From positions 1-64,000 of the forward strand of contig NZ_CAKUAT010000005.1 in assembly GCF_934636665.1 (NCBI RefSeq): a stretch of DNA of 64,000 nt. Direction: 5' to 3'. Position numbers and translations under genes: made by a program. Position 1 is the first letter of the stretch. The number at the start of each line of letters is the position of its first letter. The stretch comes from an uncultured Senegalimassilia sp. (GTDB lineage Bacteria; Actinomycetota; Coriobacteriia; Coriobacteriales; Eggerthellaceae). The notes under the pieces were generated by a model, which saw only the letters and a program-made list of their open reading frames with translations, searched no databases and was not told the origin of the DNA. Shown piece by piece: positions 1-8,707 of this stretch.

Positions 1-93
1 GCCGAAGCTCATGAAGCCCGCGCCGGCCGCTACTGCTGCGACCCCGGCGCTGCCGGCCAGAAAGCTTCGCCTGGTAATAGCGTTTTCTGACAT
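1..93 (-). CDS. Tat-exported protein, N-terminal 31 codons only
   Basis: The gene starts at ATG 93-91 and runs off the left edge, so only 31 residues are visible. They form a twin-arginine signal (ITRRSFLAG followed by an Ala/Gly/Val-rich stretch). A GAGAGG ribosome-binding site sits about 8 nt upstream. It is the third gene of a minus-strand operon after a four-cluster Tat ferredoxin and a TorD-like chaperone, which is the usual company of a catalytic subunit of the DMSO-reductase (Mo-bis-MGD) family. That identity is inferred from neighbours; nothing catalytic is visible here. Confidence 0.7.
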   Translation of the reverse strand, partial: MSENAITRRSFLAGSAGVAAVAAGAGFMSFG

Positions 94-152
94 TGCTGAT
101 TCCTCTCTATATGCATCCTGCGTCATCGTTTCATCCATGATGCGAACCGCCA

Positions 153-845
153 TCAAGCCATCTGGGCCGACTCGGACTCCGCGCGCTGTTCCGCGCAGAT
201 GCCCAAGATCACGTCGACCAGGCTGATGTAGAACCGCGCGTCATCGTCAAGCTTGAGCAGCTTCAACCGGTAGTCGGTCAGCCAATCGAAGCGCTCGGCC
301 ACGAACCGTCGAGCTTCGGCGTCCATGCCGCTTCGCAGCAGAACTGCCACCAGATCGAGCTCCAACGCCAGGTGATCGGGGCAGTCGGCGTATTCCGCCG
401 GCACCTCAAGGCCCAGCTGTTCGATCAACGCCCGCATGTAGCGCGCCGAAGCGCCCAGATACAGGCCCTTCTGCTTGCCGATAAGCGGATTCACGTTGCC
501 GGGGGTGTTCCAATCCGTGTACAGCGACTCCACGGGAATCGCCGACTGGGGAAGCCCGCCGGTGAAGTGACGCGCCGCAAAACCCTGCTTCTCCTCGAAA
601 AGCGGAGGGCAGAACAGCTCGTCCACCTCGTTGCTGGAAAGGAATTCCTGCATGGGCACGCGCACATGCATACGCTCGATGGGGCTTGCCTGCTTGCCGA
701 AACGCGTATCGTCTTGCAGAAGACGGCGAACGCCGTCCGTGAACTCGGCCCAGGTCGCGCTGCGCGTCAGGCGCCTCCATTCGTCCTTCTCAACGGAACC
801 GAAGCACTTCGAAAGCACCGAGAACACCGCTGCGTCGTCCATCAT
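153..845 (-). CDS. TorD/DmsD-family molybdoenzyme chaperone
   Basis: A 230-residue cytoplasmic protein of the TorD family, whose members bind Tat signal peptides of molybdoenzymes and hold the apoenzyme until cofactor insertion. The C-terminal half carries the family signature as CPDHLALELD (Pro-Asp-His-x3-Glu), and the protein is all-helical in character with no membrane segment. I chose ATG 845, 9 nt after an AGGAG; a second in-frame ATG is at 842. It lies between the exported ferredoxin and the truncated Tat gene, so those proteins are its probable clients. Confidence 0.85.
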   Translation of the reverse strand: MMDDAAVFSVLSKCFGSVEKDEWRRLTRSATWAEFTDGVRRLLQDDTRFGKQASPIERMHVRVPMQEFLSSNEVDELFCPPLFEEKQGFAARHFTGGLPQSAIPVESLYTDWNTPGNVNPLIGKQKGLYLGASARYMRALIEQLGLEVPAEYADCPDHLALELDLVAVLLRSGMDAEARRFVAERFDWLTDYRLKLLKLDDDARFYISLVDVILGICAEQRAESESAQMA

Positions 846-954
846 CTCGCGCTCACTCCTTTCCTTGGTCGCGGTTATAAGGTATGCAACCTTGCACATC
901 CTGCGCTTGCCGCGCGGGCGTTCGCATCATGCGGGGTGTATCGCCCCGAAACGA

Positions 955-1647
955 TTACGCGGTGACCGCGGTCGTCGTGCGAACGATGCCCTCGTCGATG
1001 ATCTTCTGCGCGATATCCTGCCAATCGATGAACTGGATGGCGCCGTTGGGGCACTGCTCGGCGCAGCGGCCGCAGGAGATGCACTTCGTGGACACGCCGG
1101 TCTCGGTGTCGACGCGGGGCATGTTCCAGGGGCACGCCTGGCTGCACATGCCGCAGCCGATGCACTTCTTGGTGTCGACCGTGCGGGCGCCGGTCTTCTC
1201 GTCGGCGTAGATGGCGTGGACCGGGCAGTACTTCACGCACTGCGGGTCGGCGCACTGCTTGCAGTGCTCGACGGTGAACTCGCAAGCGCCGTGCTTGCCC
1301 TCACCGAAGGAGCCCTCGCCGGTGTCGGCGGAAGTGCCCCAATAATAGTTATCCCACACACGCACGCGGGCGATGTGCTGGCACACGCGACCGTCGTTCT
1401 TCAGCGTGCACATCATCTCGCAGCGCTGGCAGCCCGAGCAGCGGGCGCGGTCGGTGACGATCATCTTGGTGGGCGTGGTGCGCAGCTCGATGCGGCCGGA
1501 CGCGATGGACTCCTGGGTGACGCCCCAGCTGGCCAGCGCGCCGCCGACGACCAGGCCTGCAACGCCGCAGCCGGCCATGGCCAGCACGTCGCGGCGGGTG
1601 ATGTTCTTCTTGACCGGGGCGCTGCCGCTTGTATTCGTATCTGACAT
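955..1647 (-). CDS. Tat-exported four-cluster ferredoxin subunit
   Basis: A 230-residue electron-transfer subunit of the DmsB/NrfC type. The N-terminus holds a twin-arginine signal (NITRRDVLAMAG) with a hydrophobic stretch to about residue 45. Sixteen cysteines follow in four [4Fe-4S] groups: CSGCQRCEMMC, CKQCADPQCVKYC, CIGCGMCSQAC and CISCGRCAEQC. A GGGAG sits 8 nt before the ATG. It is first in the operon with the TorD-like chaperone and the truncated Tat protein. The divergent aldehyde oxidoreductase lacks a signal peptide, so this exported ferredoxin more probably serves the truncated exported enzyme. Confidence 0.9.
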   Translation of the reverse strand: MSDTNTSGSAPVKKNITRRDVLAMAGCGVAGLVVGGALASWGVTQESIASGRIELRTTPTKMIVTDRARCSGCQRCEMMCTLKNDGRVCQHIARVRVWDNYYWGTSADTGEGSFGEGKHGACEFTVEHCKQCADPQCVKYCPVHAIYADEKTGARTVDTKKCIGCGMCSQACPWNMPRVDTETGVSTKCISCGRCAEQCPNGAIQFIDWQDIAQKIIDEGIVRTTTAVTA

Positions 1648-1810
1648 TCTCAGTACTCCCCCTCACATATATTGGTGAGTCGCTACCTTGCGCCGGTTCC
1701 TCCCTCAGCCGAGGCCTCGTCCGCCTCGTCCCTTCTGATTTCCGGCGCACACTCTTCGCCCTTTCCGGGTCACGCAACAGTAAGTAGTATGCGGCTCATC
1801 AGTTTTTCGG

Positions 1811-1829
1811 TATCCCCTCTTTGGGGGTC
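1811..1829. promoter_or_regulatory. Palindrome P1, CCCC-N5-GGGG operator-like site
   Basis: ATCCCCTCTTTGGGGGT is a dyad sharing CCCTCTTTGxGGG with the sites at 1907-1919 and 6530-6542. It is nearer the exported-ferredoxin operon. The regulator is not shown; the membrane LuxR protein encoded at 6623 is the natural candidate because a copy of the motif lies before its own gene. Confidence 0.55.
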
Positions 1830-1906
1830 AATGCCGCCGCTTTTATCCCCTCATTCGCCGAAAATTCGCTTCCGTTCGCCGTTTACCAGGCCATTTCCAT
1901 AAATTA

Positions 1907-1919
1907 CCCTCAAAGAGGG
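1907..1919. promoter_or_regulatory. Palindrome P2, CCCTC-AAA-GAGGG
   Basis: A perfect dyad about 115 bp before the aldehyde oxidoreductase start. It is the exact reverse complement of the 13-mer at 6530-6542, so the two sites are identical when read on opposite strands. Probable binding site for one shared regulator. Confidence 0.6.
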
Positions 1920-2032
1920 GATGCCCGTTTCACAAGGTGCGCAACACTGCCCAGTGACGAATTGTCGTCTGCACCCGAATCGCCCGACATGTCACGCAAC
2001 GCATGTATCGAGAAGAGATTTGGAGATGCAAC

Positions 2033-4171
2033 ATGGCTGACGAGAAGTCATACGGCTGGGCCGGCAAGATCCTGCGCGTCAATCTGACGACGGGCAGCAT
2101 CACCACCGAGTCCACCGCACCTTATAAGGAATACATCGGCGGCATGGGCCTTGCTAACAAGATCATGTACGACGAGGTGCCCGCTGGCACCGATCCTCTG
2201 TCCGAGGAATCCAAGATCGTCTACGCCGTCGGCCCGCTGACCGCCTCCGGCGTGCCGCTGGCTGGCCGTACTACCATCAGCTTCCTGTCCACGTTCAGCA
2301 AGGACCATCTGGTCGTCGACGCCCACTGCGGCGGCATGATCGGCGCCCGCATCAAGCTGGCCGGCTACGACGCCATCATCGTCGAGGGCAAGTCCGACAA
2401 GCCGGTGTACCTGCATATCAAGGATGATCAGGTCGAGATCAAGGACGCATCCTTCGTCTGGGGCATGGGCACCCGTTCCACCACCGAGGCCCTGAACCGC
2501 CTCGAGGGCAACCGCGCCTGCGTGGCCACCATCGGCCCTGCTGGCGAGAACCTGCTGCCCTACGCCGTCATGATGAACTCCCGTAACCACTCCGCCGGCG
2601 CCGGCCTGGGCTGTGTCATGGGCTCCAAGAAGCTCAAGGCCCTGGTCGTCGAGGGCAACGGCAGCGTGAACGTCAAGGACCCGAAGGCCCTGGCCGAGCT
2701 GTCCGACTACATGCTGCGCGAGATCGTCGGCTCCAACAACAACCATGTCGTGCCGTCCACCCAGCAGGAATGGGCCGAGTACTACGACAAGGGCACCCGT
2801 TGGACCGCCAAGAAGGGCCTGTACTGGGCCGACGCCGAGGGCGAGCCGATCGAGACCGGCGAGCCGAAGCCTGGCGAGATCAACACCGTCGGCTACCGCT
2901 GCATGAAGACCACCAAGGACGAGGGTCCCGAGGCCGAGAAGTACACCATCAAGATGAACGGCTGCCACAGCTGCCCGATCCACTGCTACTCCGACATGCG
3001 CGTGCCGAACGCCAAGAAGAACGGCGGCTTCGAGATCACCGGCAACACCTGCGTGCCGAACTTCCCGTTCTCCATCTACATGGTGAAGATCCTGGGCGAC
3101 CACACCCCTGTCAAGGCTTCCACCGAGGACGGCCTGATCTGGGACCAGGTCGTCGGCGGCACGATGGACGACCTGGGCATGTGGTGCAACTACGCTCAGA
3201 TCTACCGCGACATCGCCCACTGCGTGTCCAAGGGCATCTTCAAGAAGGTGCTGCCCGAGGCCGAGTACAACATGTTCGACTGGGAGAAGTTCGAGAAGAA
3301 CGACCCGACCATCATGGTCGAGCTGCTCAAGCACATCGCCCAGAACGATAACGAGATGTCCTACCTTGGCCACGGCCCGCTCGTGTGGTGCCCGCGCTGG
3401 GACGACATGGAGTGGTTCGACACCACCGCTAGCTGCCTGATCAACTACCGCGGCTGGCCGGTGCACCACGCAATCGAGTCCTATGGCCAGGTCGGCGGCC
3501 TGCTGAACATGGTGTTCAACCGCGACCCCATGATCCACTCGCATCAGAACATGCTGCAGTGCGGCCTTCCGCACGAGCTGAAGCAGCAGATCGCTGCCGA
3601 GCTGTGGGGCGGCGAGGATGCTCTGGACGACGCCAAGGATTACAAGCCGATGAACGAGCACAAGGCCAACTTCTGCTGGTGGTCCATCGTCACCGACGTG
3701 CTGCATGACTCGCTGACGCTGTGCAACTGGGTGTGGCCGATGGCCCAGTCCCCGTCGAAAAGCCGCAACTACCGCGGCGACCTCGACCTGGAGGCCAAGT
3801 TCTACAAGGCCGTCACCGGCGAGGATGTCACCACCGACGAGCTGTACAAGCGCGCCGCCAAGATCATGACGCTGCAGCGCGCCAACACCGTGCGCGGCAT
3901 GACCGACAAGGACGGCAAGATCGGCTGCAACGACTGCCGCACCATCCACGACGTCATCACCCAGTGGCCGTTCACGAAGGATCCGGACAAGGAGCCGTTC
4001 ACCAAGGGCACCGACAAGATGGAGAAGGAAGACTTCCAGAAGGGCCTGACCATGCTGTACGAGAAGTTTGGTTGGGATTCCGAGAAGGGCTGCCCGACGG
4101 CCGACTGCCTGGACTACTACGGCATGGACGACGTCAAGGCCGAGCTGCAGGGCCTGAACCTGCTGCCGTAA
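2033..4171 (+). CDS. aor: Aldehyde ferredoxin oxidoreductase family enzyme
   Basis: A 712-residue tungsten/molybdenum bis-pterin enzyme of the AOR family, which oxidises aldehydes (or related substrates) with ferredoxin-type acceptors in the cytoplasm. The N-terminal domain shows the family's pterin-binding pattern (GRTTISFLS, then VDAHCGGMIG and KLAGYDAIIVEG). The [4Fe-4S] ligands are C311, C314 and C318 (CHSCPIHC), with the fourth probably C632 or C635 in GCNDC. There is no signal peptide. I start at 2033, 7 nt after GGAG, rather than at an upstream ATG at 2003. At 712 residues it is longer than the archaeal enzymes (about 605), closer to the E. coli YdhV branch. The substrate is unknown. 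Confidence 0.93.
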   Translation: MADEKSYGWAGKILRVNLTTGSITTESTAPYKEYIGGMGLANKIMYDEVPAGTDPLSEESKIVYAVGPLTASGVPLAGRTTISFLSTFSKDHLVVDAHCGGMIGARIKLAGYDAIIVEGKSDKPVYLHIKDDQVEIKDASFVWGMGTRSTTEALNRLEGNRACVATIGPAGENLLPYAVMMNSRNHSAGAGLGCVMGSKKLKALVVEGNGSVNVKDPKALAELSDYMLREIVGSNNNHVVPSTQQEWAEYYDKGTRWTAKKGLYWADAEGEPIETGEPKPGEINTVGYRCMKTTKDEGPEAEKYTIKMNGCHSCPIHCYSDMRVPNAKKNGGFEITGNTCVPNFPFSIYMVKILGDHTPVKASTEDGLIWDQVVGGTMDDLGMWCNYAQIYRDIAHCVSKGIFKKVLPEAEYNMFDWEKFEKNDPTIMVELLKHIAQNDNEMSYLGHGPLVWCPRWDDMEWFDTTASCLINYRGWPVHHAIESYGQVGGLLNMVFNRDPMIHSHQNMLQCGLPHELKQQIAAELWGGEDALDDAKDYKPMNEHKANFCWWSIVTDVLHDSLTLCNWVWPMAQSPSKSRNYRGDLDLEAKFYKAVTGEDVTTDELYKRAAKIMTLQRANTVRGMTDKDGKIGCNDCRTIHDVITQWPFTKDPDKEPFTKGTDKMEKEDFQKGLTMLYEKFGWDSEKGCPTADCLDYYGMDDVKAELQGLNLLP

Positions 4172-4216
4172 ACGCTAAGCTGGCAAGCTAGACCGGCAAA
4201 GCAAGCCTGAATCGCA

Positions 4217-4254
4217 AACGCCCCCCGTTGCGCAGACAGCGGGGGGCGTTTTTT
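4217..4254 (+). terminator. Intrinsic terminator of aor
   Basis: An 8-bp GC stem (CGCCCCCC / GGGGGGCG) is followed by six T residues, 45 bp after the stop codon. Confidence 0.92.
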
Positions 4255-4454
4255 GCGCTCTAGGGATAAGCCGAACACGCAGAGTTCCGCGGTTACAGGA
4301 CAGAGAGCGCGTCCGCATCCCATTGTTTTCCAAGGTCGATTGCTATGAGCCAGAAGAAGCGGCGATCGTCCCAAAGGCTGGCATGAACTCCAAGGGACGC
4401 CTTGCGGGGTTGCAAGAAAAGGTGGAACGAGACGGGCGCCAGCACCCCTTCGCG

Positions 4455-4495
4455 AAAAAAAATGCGCCCCGAGCGGTTTCGCTCGGGGCGCATTG
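4455..4495 (-). terminator. Intrinsic terminator of the NifU-like operon
   Basis: On the minus strand, ATGCGCCCCGAGCG pairs with CGCTCGGGGCGCAT and is followed by a run of eight T residues. It lies 40 bp after the stop of the 417-aa gene. Confidence 0.93.
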
Positions 4496-4535
4496 CGTTA
4501 TGTATGGCTGCTGCGCGTTAGGCCCTCATCGGGCG

Positions 4536-5789
4536 TTACACGTCGGCGGGACGCTCCACCGCGTCGTATTCGGCCAACGATGCCGCATAGCCGGACTCGA
4601 GGTACTGCGTGGAATAGTAGTACACATCACCGTTAGAAGCCTCGGTGCGCTCGATGTCCGGATAGTTGCCGGAATCGCGAACCGCCTGCCACGTTTCCTC
4701 GATCTGCTCGTCGGTCATACGGAACGGCGGGTTCTTCAGGCACTCAGCGGCATAAGGGCGCGGGTACACGCGCGAATCCTCGCGCACGCACTCGACGAAC
4801 GTGACCACCGGGTTGTCTTCGGCGGCCAGGAACGCCCAACGCGCATAGCTGGCGGTCATGAGCGTTTCGTCGTACAGATAGTAACTGTGCATGCCCATGA
4901 GCACCTTGATGCGGTTGCACTTGATCTCCTTGCGCACGGGTACCGCGTTCTCTTCCTCCACGAGCACCCATTCGCCTTCGATCTGCTCGAGGCGATAGCC
5001 TTCGGGAATGCGCAGGCCGGCGAAGGGGCTCCTATCGTCCTCGACGGGTTGCTCGTCGTTGGCTTCTGCTTCGTCGGGAGAAGCTGGGGCGGGCTCGGAG
5101 GCTGCGGGCGCTGCGGCGACGGCGGTTTCGGCAGCCTGCGCGGCGTTGCCGGCATCGACGACCTGCGTAGAGGCATCGGCTGCGGCGGTTTCGGCCTCAG
5201 CGGAGCCCTGGTCAGCAGCAGCCGAAGCCTTATCGGCGGTTTCGCCAGCTCCAGCGACATCAGCCGCTTTCTCCTCGTTGTCGGCCTCGATCTGCGCCAA
5301 GCGGCGGTTCGGGATCTTCGGGGGCACGCCCACCGCTCGGGTGGCCGAACGCACCGCGGCGGCCTTCTCGCGCTCGGCGGCACGCTCCGCTTCGATCTCG
5401 TCCTTGTGCTCCGCCTGGTAATCCTCGAGCCATTCGTACACGAACATCTCGAAGTCCTCGGCCGTCATATGGTCAGGCACCAGGCCGATCTCGGGCCAGC
5501 GCTCGGGCGTGACCAGATGGCTGTCGGCCGACTGCTTGCGCACGTCGTCGAACACGTCGGCGAGCGCGTTGTTCTCGGCCAACTCGCGTGCTGCCGCAAG
5601 CTCCTCCTCCGTGGGCTCGTCGGCCGCTTCCCCCTCGGGCGCCTCGTCAGCACCAGCGGCGGCGGCTTCCGCATCAGCGGTGTTTGCGGCGCCTTGCTCG
5701 GCAGCCGTCTCCCCCGCATCCGATTCCACGGCTTCTGAAACGACTTCCTGGCCCACTGCCTCCTCGACGGTATTCATCTGCTCGCTCAT
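4536..5789 (-). CDS. Unknown 417-aa acidic, alanine-rich protein
   Basis: Not recognised. The ATG at 5789 overlaps the stop of the NifU-like gene (ATGA), so the two are translationally coupled; a longer reading frame upstream is only overlap with that gene. The protein has an Ala/Glu-rich N-terminus (about 1-75), a segment that may be folded (about 80-180, with MTAEDFEMFVYEWLEDYQ), a second low-complexity Ala/Glu region (about 180-265), and a C-terminal domain rich in Tyr, Arg and Glu (about 265-417). No signal peptide or membrane segment is seen. Coupling suggests a role with Fe-S assembly, but this is inference. Confidence 0.85.
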   Translation of the reverse strand: MSEQMNTVEEAVGQEVVSEAVESDAGETAAEQGAANTADAEAAAAGADEAPEGEAADEPTEEELAAARELAENNALADVFDDVRKQSADSHLVTPERWPEIGLVPDHMTAEDFEMFVYEWLEDYQAEHKDEIEAERAAEREKAAAVRSATRAVGVPPKIPNRRLAQIEADNEEKAADVAGAGETADKASAAADQGSAEAETAAADASTQVVDAGNAAQAAETAVAAAPAASEPAPASPDEAEANDEQPVEDDRSPFAGLRIPEGYRLEQIEGEWVLVEEENAVPVRKEIKCNRIKVLMGMHSYYLYDETLMTASYARWAFLAAEDNPVVTFVECVREDSRVYPRPYAAECLKNPPFRMTDEQIEETWQAVRDSGNYPDIERTEASNGDVYYYSTQYLESGYAASLAEYDAVERPADV

Positions 5790-6445
5790 TTCGCCTCGCC
5801 GGCCTTCTGCTTCGCGATGGCCTCGTTGACCCTCATCTCGACGCGCGTGTCGCGCAGGCTGCAGTGCTCGCACATTAGGCATGCCACCGACATCTCGTCG
5901 CACGGCAGCTTCTCGTCCATCTCCGCAAGCGACATGCCGCAACGATACATCCAGTCGCCCACCAAACCACGCACGGCCTCGATTGCGAACAGGGTGGTGT
6001 GCCCCTTGCCCTTCGGCACGCCGTCGACCGCGGCTTCCACGTCCTTAGGCGTCAGCTCGAGCGCCTGCGAGAACGTCTTGCCCTCGATCATGGAGCAGAT
6101 GGCGCTTGCGCAGCCGGTCATGGCCAGGCATCCGCGGCTTTTGAAGCCCACCTTCACGAACACCGGGTCGGCAACGGAGTCGTCGACCACCGCGAACAGG
6201 CGCAACGCCACTTCGCCGCGCTTGGACTTGCCCACCATGCTCTGCACGTTGAAGCCTTCGGGCTTACCCGCGTTCTTGAAGTTCGCCACGATGGCGAGCA
6301 TCGTTTCCGAGTAGCCTTCCACGCCGTTGTCCAGCTCGGTCTGATACACGTCCTTCGTGCGGATGAGCGCACGATCGTCCGGCTCGTGATAGATGTCACG
6401 ACCCTCATCCGGCTCATCGAACGTGATTTCGTGCTCGTTCGCCAT
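5786..6445 (-). CDS. NifU/IscU-like iron-sulfur cluster scaffold
   Basis: A 219-residue protein whose centre resembles the NifU N-terminal/IscU fold: FKSRGCLAMTGCASAICSMIEGKTFSQAL matches the region around the cluster-binding cysteine and the helix that follows it. A C-terminal extension holds more cysteines (CGMSLAEM, CDEMSVACLMCEHCSL), unusual for IscU and possibly a second metal site. Start ATG 6445 follows AGGGGG. It is the first gene of a two-gene operon, divergent from the membrane LuxR regulator. Such scaffolds assemble [2Fe-2S] or [4Fe-4S] clusters for transfer to apoproteins, which are abundant in this window. Confidence 0.8.
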   Translation of the reverse strand: MANEHEITFDEPDEGRDIYHEPDDRALIRTKDVYQTELDNGVEGYSETMLAIVANFKNAGKPEGFNVQSMVGKSKRGEVALRLFAVVDDSVADPVFVKVGFKSRGCLAMTGCASAICSMIEGKTFSQALELTPKDVEAAVDGVPKGKGHTTLFAIEAVRGLVGDWMYRCGMSLAEMDEKLPCDEMSVACLMCEHCSLRDTRVEMRVNEAIAKQKAGEAK

Positions 6446-6529
6446 TTCGATACCCCCTACTGTTAACGATGCTGTTACGATGCATTATTTCCCATATGGT
6501 ATGATGGCGAACATGGCGTTTCGCGCATA

Positions 6530-6542
6530 CCCTCTTTGAGGG
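6530..6542. promoter_or_regulatory. Palindrome P3, CCCTC-TTT-GAGGG
   Basis: A perfect dyad between the divergent NifU-like and LuxR genes, identical on the opposite strand to P2 before aor. A TATGAT hexamer at 6500-6505 would place it just downstream of a start site for the LuxR gene, a position suited to autorepression; this reading is tentative. Confidence 0.6.
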
Positions 6543-6622
6543 AATTTGCGGACAAGTAAGCCGGCTTTTTGGGGAAAGGGCCGGTCACCTGGCAAAACGC
6601 GCCGCATACACCAGGAGGATCA

Positions 6623-8530
6623 GTGAGGACCAACGAAGCGGGCGATTCCATCGCCCAGCGCTCACAAAGGCAGGAAGGGATATCGGCCTCAGGACAACCG
6701 GCAAGCGCTTCAAGCGCCGCCGGTGCGAAGCCGAGCGCTCGAACGCGCACGAACCACCTTGCGCCCGATGACGCCGCCCATCCCATGCCAACCGGCACGA
6801 AGCTGCTTAGCCTGTACATCCCGCTCATCCCCTCCATCTTGGGCCTGTGCTTCGCGCGTGCGGGGCTTATCGTTGCCGGCTACGGCAGCTATACCCACAC
6901 CGATGAGGGCATATTCACCGATGGCGCCATGCTCGTGGCGCTTTCTATCATGGCCGTTATCCTGCTGGTCATCGGAACGCGAAAGATCCGCCTGAAGAAA
7001 CGCACCACCAACCGCATCATGCGCACGTGCATCGTGCTGGAAGCGGCATGCGTCCTCGCCTTGCCCCTGGTCCACCTTGCAGGAGTCTTCTCGCCGAACG
7101 CGCACTACTGGCTTTGCGTTGCCGTCACGCTCTTCGGATCGTTCGCCATCTTCTACTGGCTGCGCCGCGCCCGCGGATGCGGCAGCACCACCGCCGTGCT
7201 GTACGTGTTCAGCGCCCTTGCCATCAGCGAGGTCGAAATCTACATCTGCTCGCTCATCGGCACGTACGGCTTCTACGTTGCCGCCGCGCTTACGCTTTTG
7301 CAGTTCCCCTGTATGCTGGGTGCGCGCAAAAACAAGCTGGCGAACGATATCGAATCGTTCACGCCCAACGACGACTTCTTCGGATTCGCCACCACGCTGC
7401 TGTCGAGCAAGCGCTTCCTCACGGCAACGGCCACGAGCATCGGCGTGCTCTCAATCGTGGACGGCTTTTTGCGGGGCTACCCCGACGGCATGCCAATCGC
7501 GTTCCAACCCGCCACCCGAGTTGCGTACGGCCTGCTCACCATAGCCATCTGCATCATCACCATCGCCCTGATGATGCGCAAGCGCAGACGCGTGATGACC
7601 GTTGACATGTTCATCCTCATGGAATTGCTGGCATGCATCGCGCTGGTGATGTACGCAGCCTTCCCCGGCATGCCGGATATCGGCGCCGTGTTCACCACAA
7701 CGCTCAACGCGCTGCTGGTGGCGTTCGCCTGGTACATCATCATCGCGTTCATGAGCTTCGGCTGGCGCGACCCGTACTACTACGCGCTGGGCGGCTGGAT
7801 CGTATGGCTCGGCTGCCGCGCCATCGCACGCGTCACGCTGATCAACGTGCAATCGCTTTCCACAAACGACCTGCTCATCAACGCCGTCATGGGCACCTGC
7901 GTGGTTATCTCCACACAGGTTGCGCTCGGACAGTTCCTTAAGGTTTCCCAGATGGAGGCAGAGGAGCGTCATGACTTGCACGTACGCCGCATGGAGCGCC
8001 TGGAGAAGCAGCTCACGCGGGCGCAGGCGAATGTGGAAGCGCTCACGATCTTGAAAAACAACGCTGGCGAATACAGCGAGTGCGCCGCTTGCGCAAATGC
8101 GGCGTCTATGGGCGCGGGTGCCGCCGGTACAGTCGGTGCCCCGAACCCCTTGCAATGCGCAGGGATAACGCCCGTTGAAAGCGTCGACCAAGACGATGCC
8201 GCGGACGAGAGCCGCGACGTGCAGCCCGGTTCCACGCATGGGATGCGACTGGTGCGCCTGATGGGCCTTGATGAGGGCGATTCCATAGCCGACATCCGCA
8301 AGGCCACCATGCGGAACAATGCCGAGCAGATGGGCAAGCAGTTCCTGCTCTCCGACCGCGAGATCGAGGTGCTTGCGCTGTACGCGCTAGGTTGGACGCA
8401 GAAGCGCGTCGCCGAGGAGCTTTACATCAGCCCCAGCACCGCGCACGCCCACATCAAGCGAATCTACGCGAAAACGGGTCTGCATTCCCGTCAAGAGATT
8501 CTGGACTTCATGGACCAGTACACATCTTAA
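6623..8530 (+). CDS. Membrane-bound LuxR-family transcription regulator
   Basis: A 635-residue protein with a disordered N-terminus (about 60 residues), some 12 hydrophobic segments (about 65-470), a coiled-coil and low-complexity linker, and a C-terminal GerE/LuxR helix-turn-helix (LSDREIEVLALYALGWTQKRV...ISPSTAHAHIKRIYAKTGLHSR). This architecture is expanded in Eggerthellaceae, where such regulators often sit by molybdoenzyme operons and are thought to sense a substrate through the membrane domain. I use the GTG at 6623, 5 nt after AGGAGG, instead of an upstream TTG with no ribosome site. The operator-like palindrome upstream suggests autoregulation and control of the aor locus. Confidence 0.92.
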   Translation: MRTNEAGDSIAQRSQRQEGISASGQPASASSAAGAKPSARTRTNHLAPDDAAHPMPTGTKLLSLYIPLIPSILGLCFARAGLIVAGYGSYTHTDEGIFTDGAMLVALSIMAVILLVIGTRKIRLKKRTTNRIMRTCIVLEAACVLALPLVHLAGVFSPNAHYWLCVAVTLFGSFAIFYWLRRARGCGSTTAVLYVFSALAISEVEIYICSLIGTYGFYVAAALTLLQFPCMLGARKNKLANDIESFTPNDDFFGFATTLLSSKRFLTATATSIGVLSIVDGFLRGYPDGMPIAFQPATRVAYGLLTIAICIITIALMMRKRRRVMTVDMFILMELLACIALVMYAAFPGMPDIGAVFTTTLNALLVAFAWYIIIAFMSFGWRDPYYYALGGWIVWLGCRAIARVTLINVQSLSTNDLLINAVMGTCVVISTQVALGQFLKVSQMEAEERHDLHVRRMERLEKQLTRAQANVEALTILKNNAGEYSECAACANAASMGAGAAGTVGAPNPLQCAGITPVESVDQDDAADESRDVQPGSTHGMRLVRLMGLDEGDSIADIRKATMRNNAEQMGKQFLLSDREIEVLALYALGWTQKRVAEELYISPSTAHAHIKRIYAKTGLHSRQEILDFMDQYTS

Positions 8531-8536
8531 AGAACC

Positions 8537-8564
8537 GCAATGCCCGCCTGATGGCGGGCATTGC
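8537..8564 (+). terminator. Hairpin after the LuxR gene
   Basis: A perfect 12-bp stem, GCAATGCCCGCC with loop TGAT, seven bases after the stop. There is no T-run, so it may be a factor-assisted terminator or a 3'-end stabiliser. Confidence 0.55.
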
Positions 8565-8707
8565 GCTGACAGGGACTGCAACGCCCGCCCTACTGGGAAG
8601 CGTTGCGCCAAAAGACGGCATGCCAAATGACCTCATCAGGAGCCCCATGCTGAAAAGCATCACATCTAAAGGAACGCGCCGAAAGCGCCGCACCTGAAGG
8701 CGACAAA

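Larger units (their letters stand above)
1648..2032. other. Divergent control region
   Basis: A 385-bp spacer between the exported-ferredoxin operon (minus) and the aldehyde oxidoreductase (plus), more A+T-rich than the flanking genes. It contains two related palindromes (listed separately). No convincing -35/-10 pair was found in either direction, which fits activator-dependent promoters but does not prove it. Confidence 0.6.
4172..4535. other. Intergenic region between convergent genes
   Basis: It holds one terminator for each flanking gene (listed separately). The roughly 190 bp between the two hairpins show no convincing gene, repeat or RNA. Confidence 0.6.

Noticed and set aside
1348..1360. 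DnaA-box-like TTATCCCACA
   Set aside because: It has an extra base relative to TTATCCACA, is single and lies within a ferredoxin gene.
2048..3949. 633-codon minus-strand open frame
   Set aside because: Antisense to aor; no family motif and biased composition.
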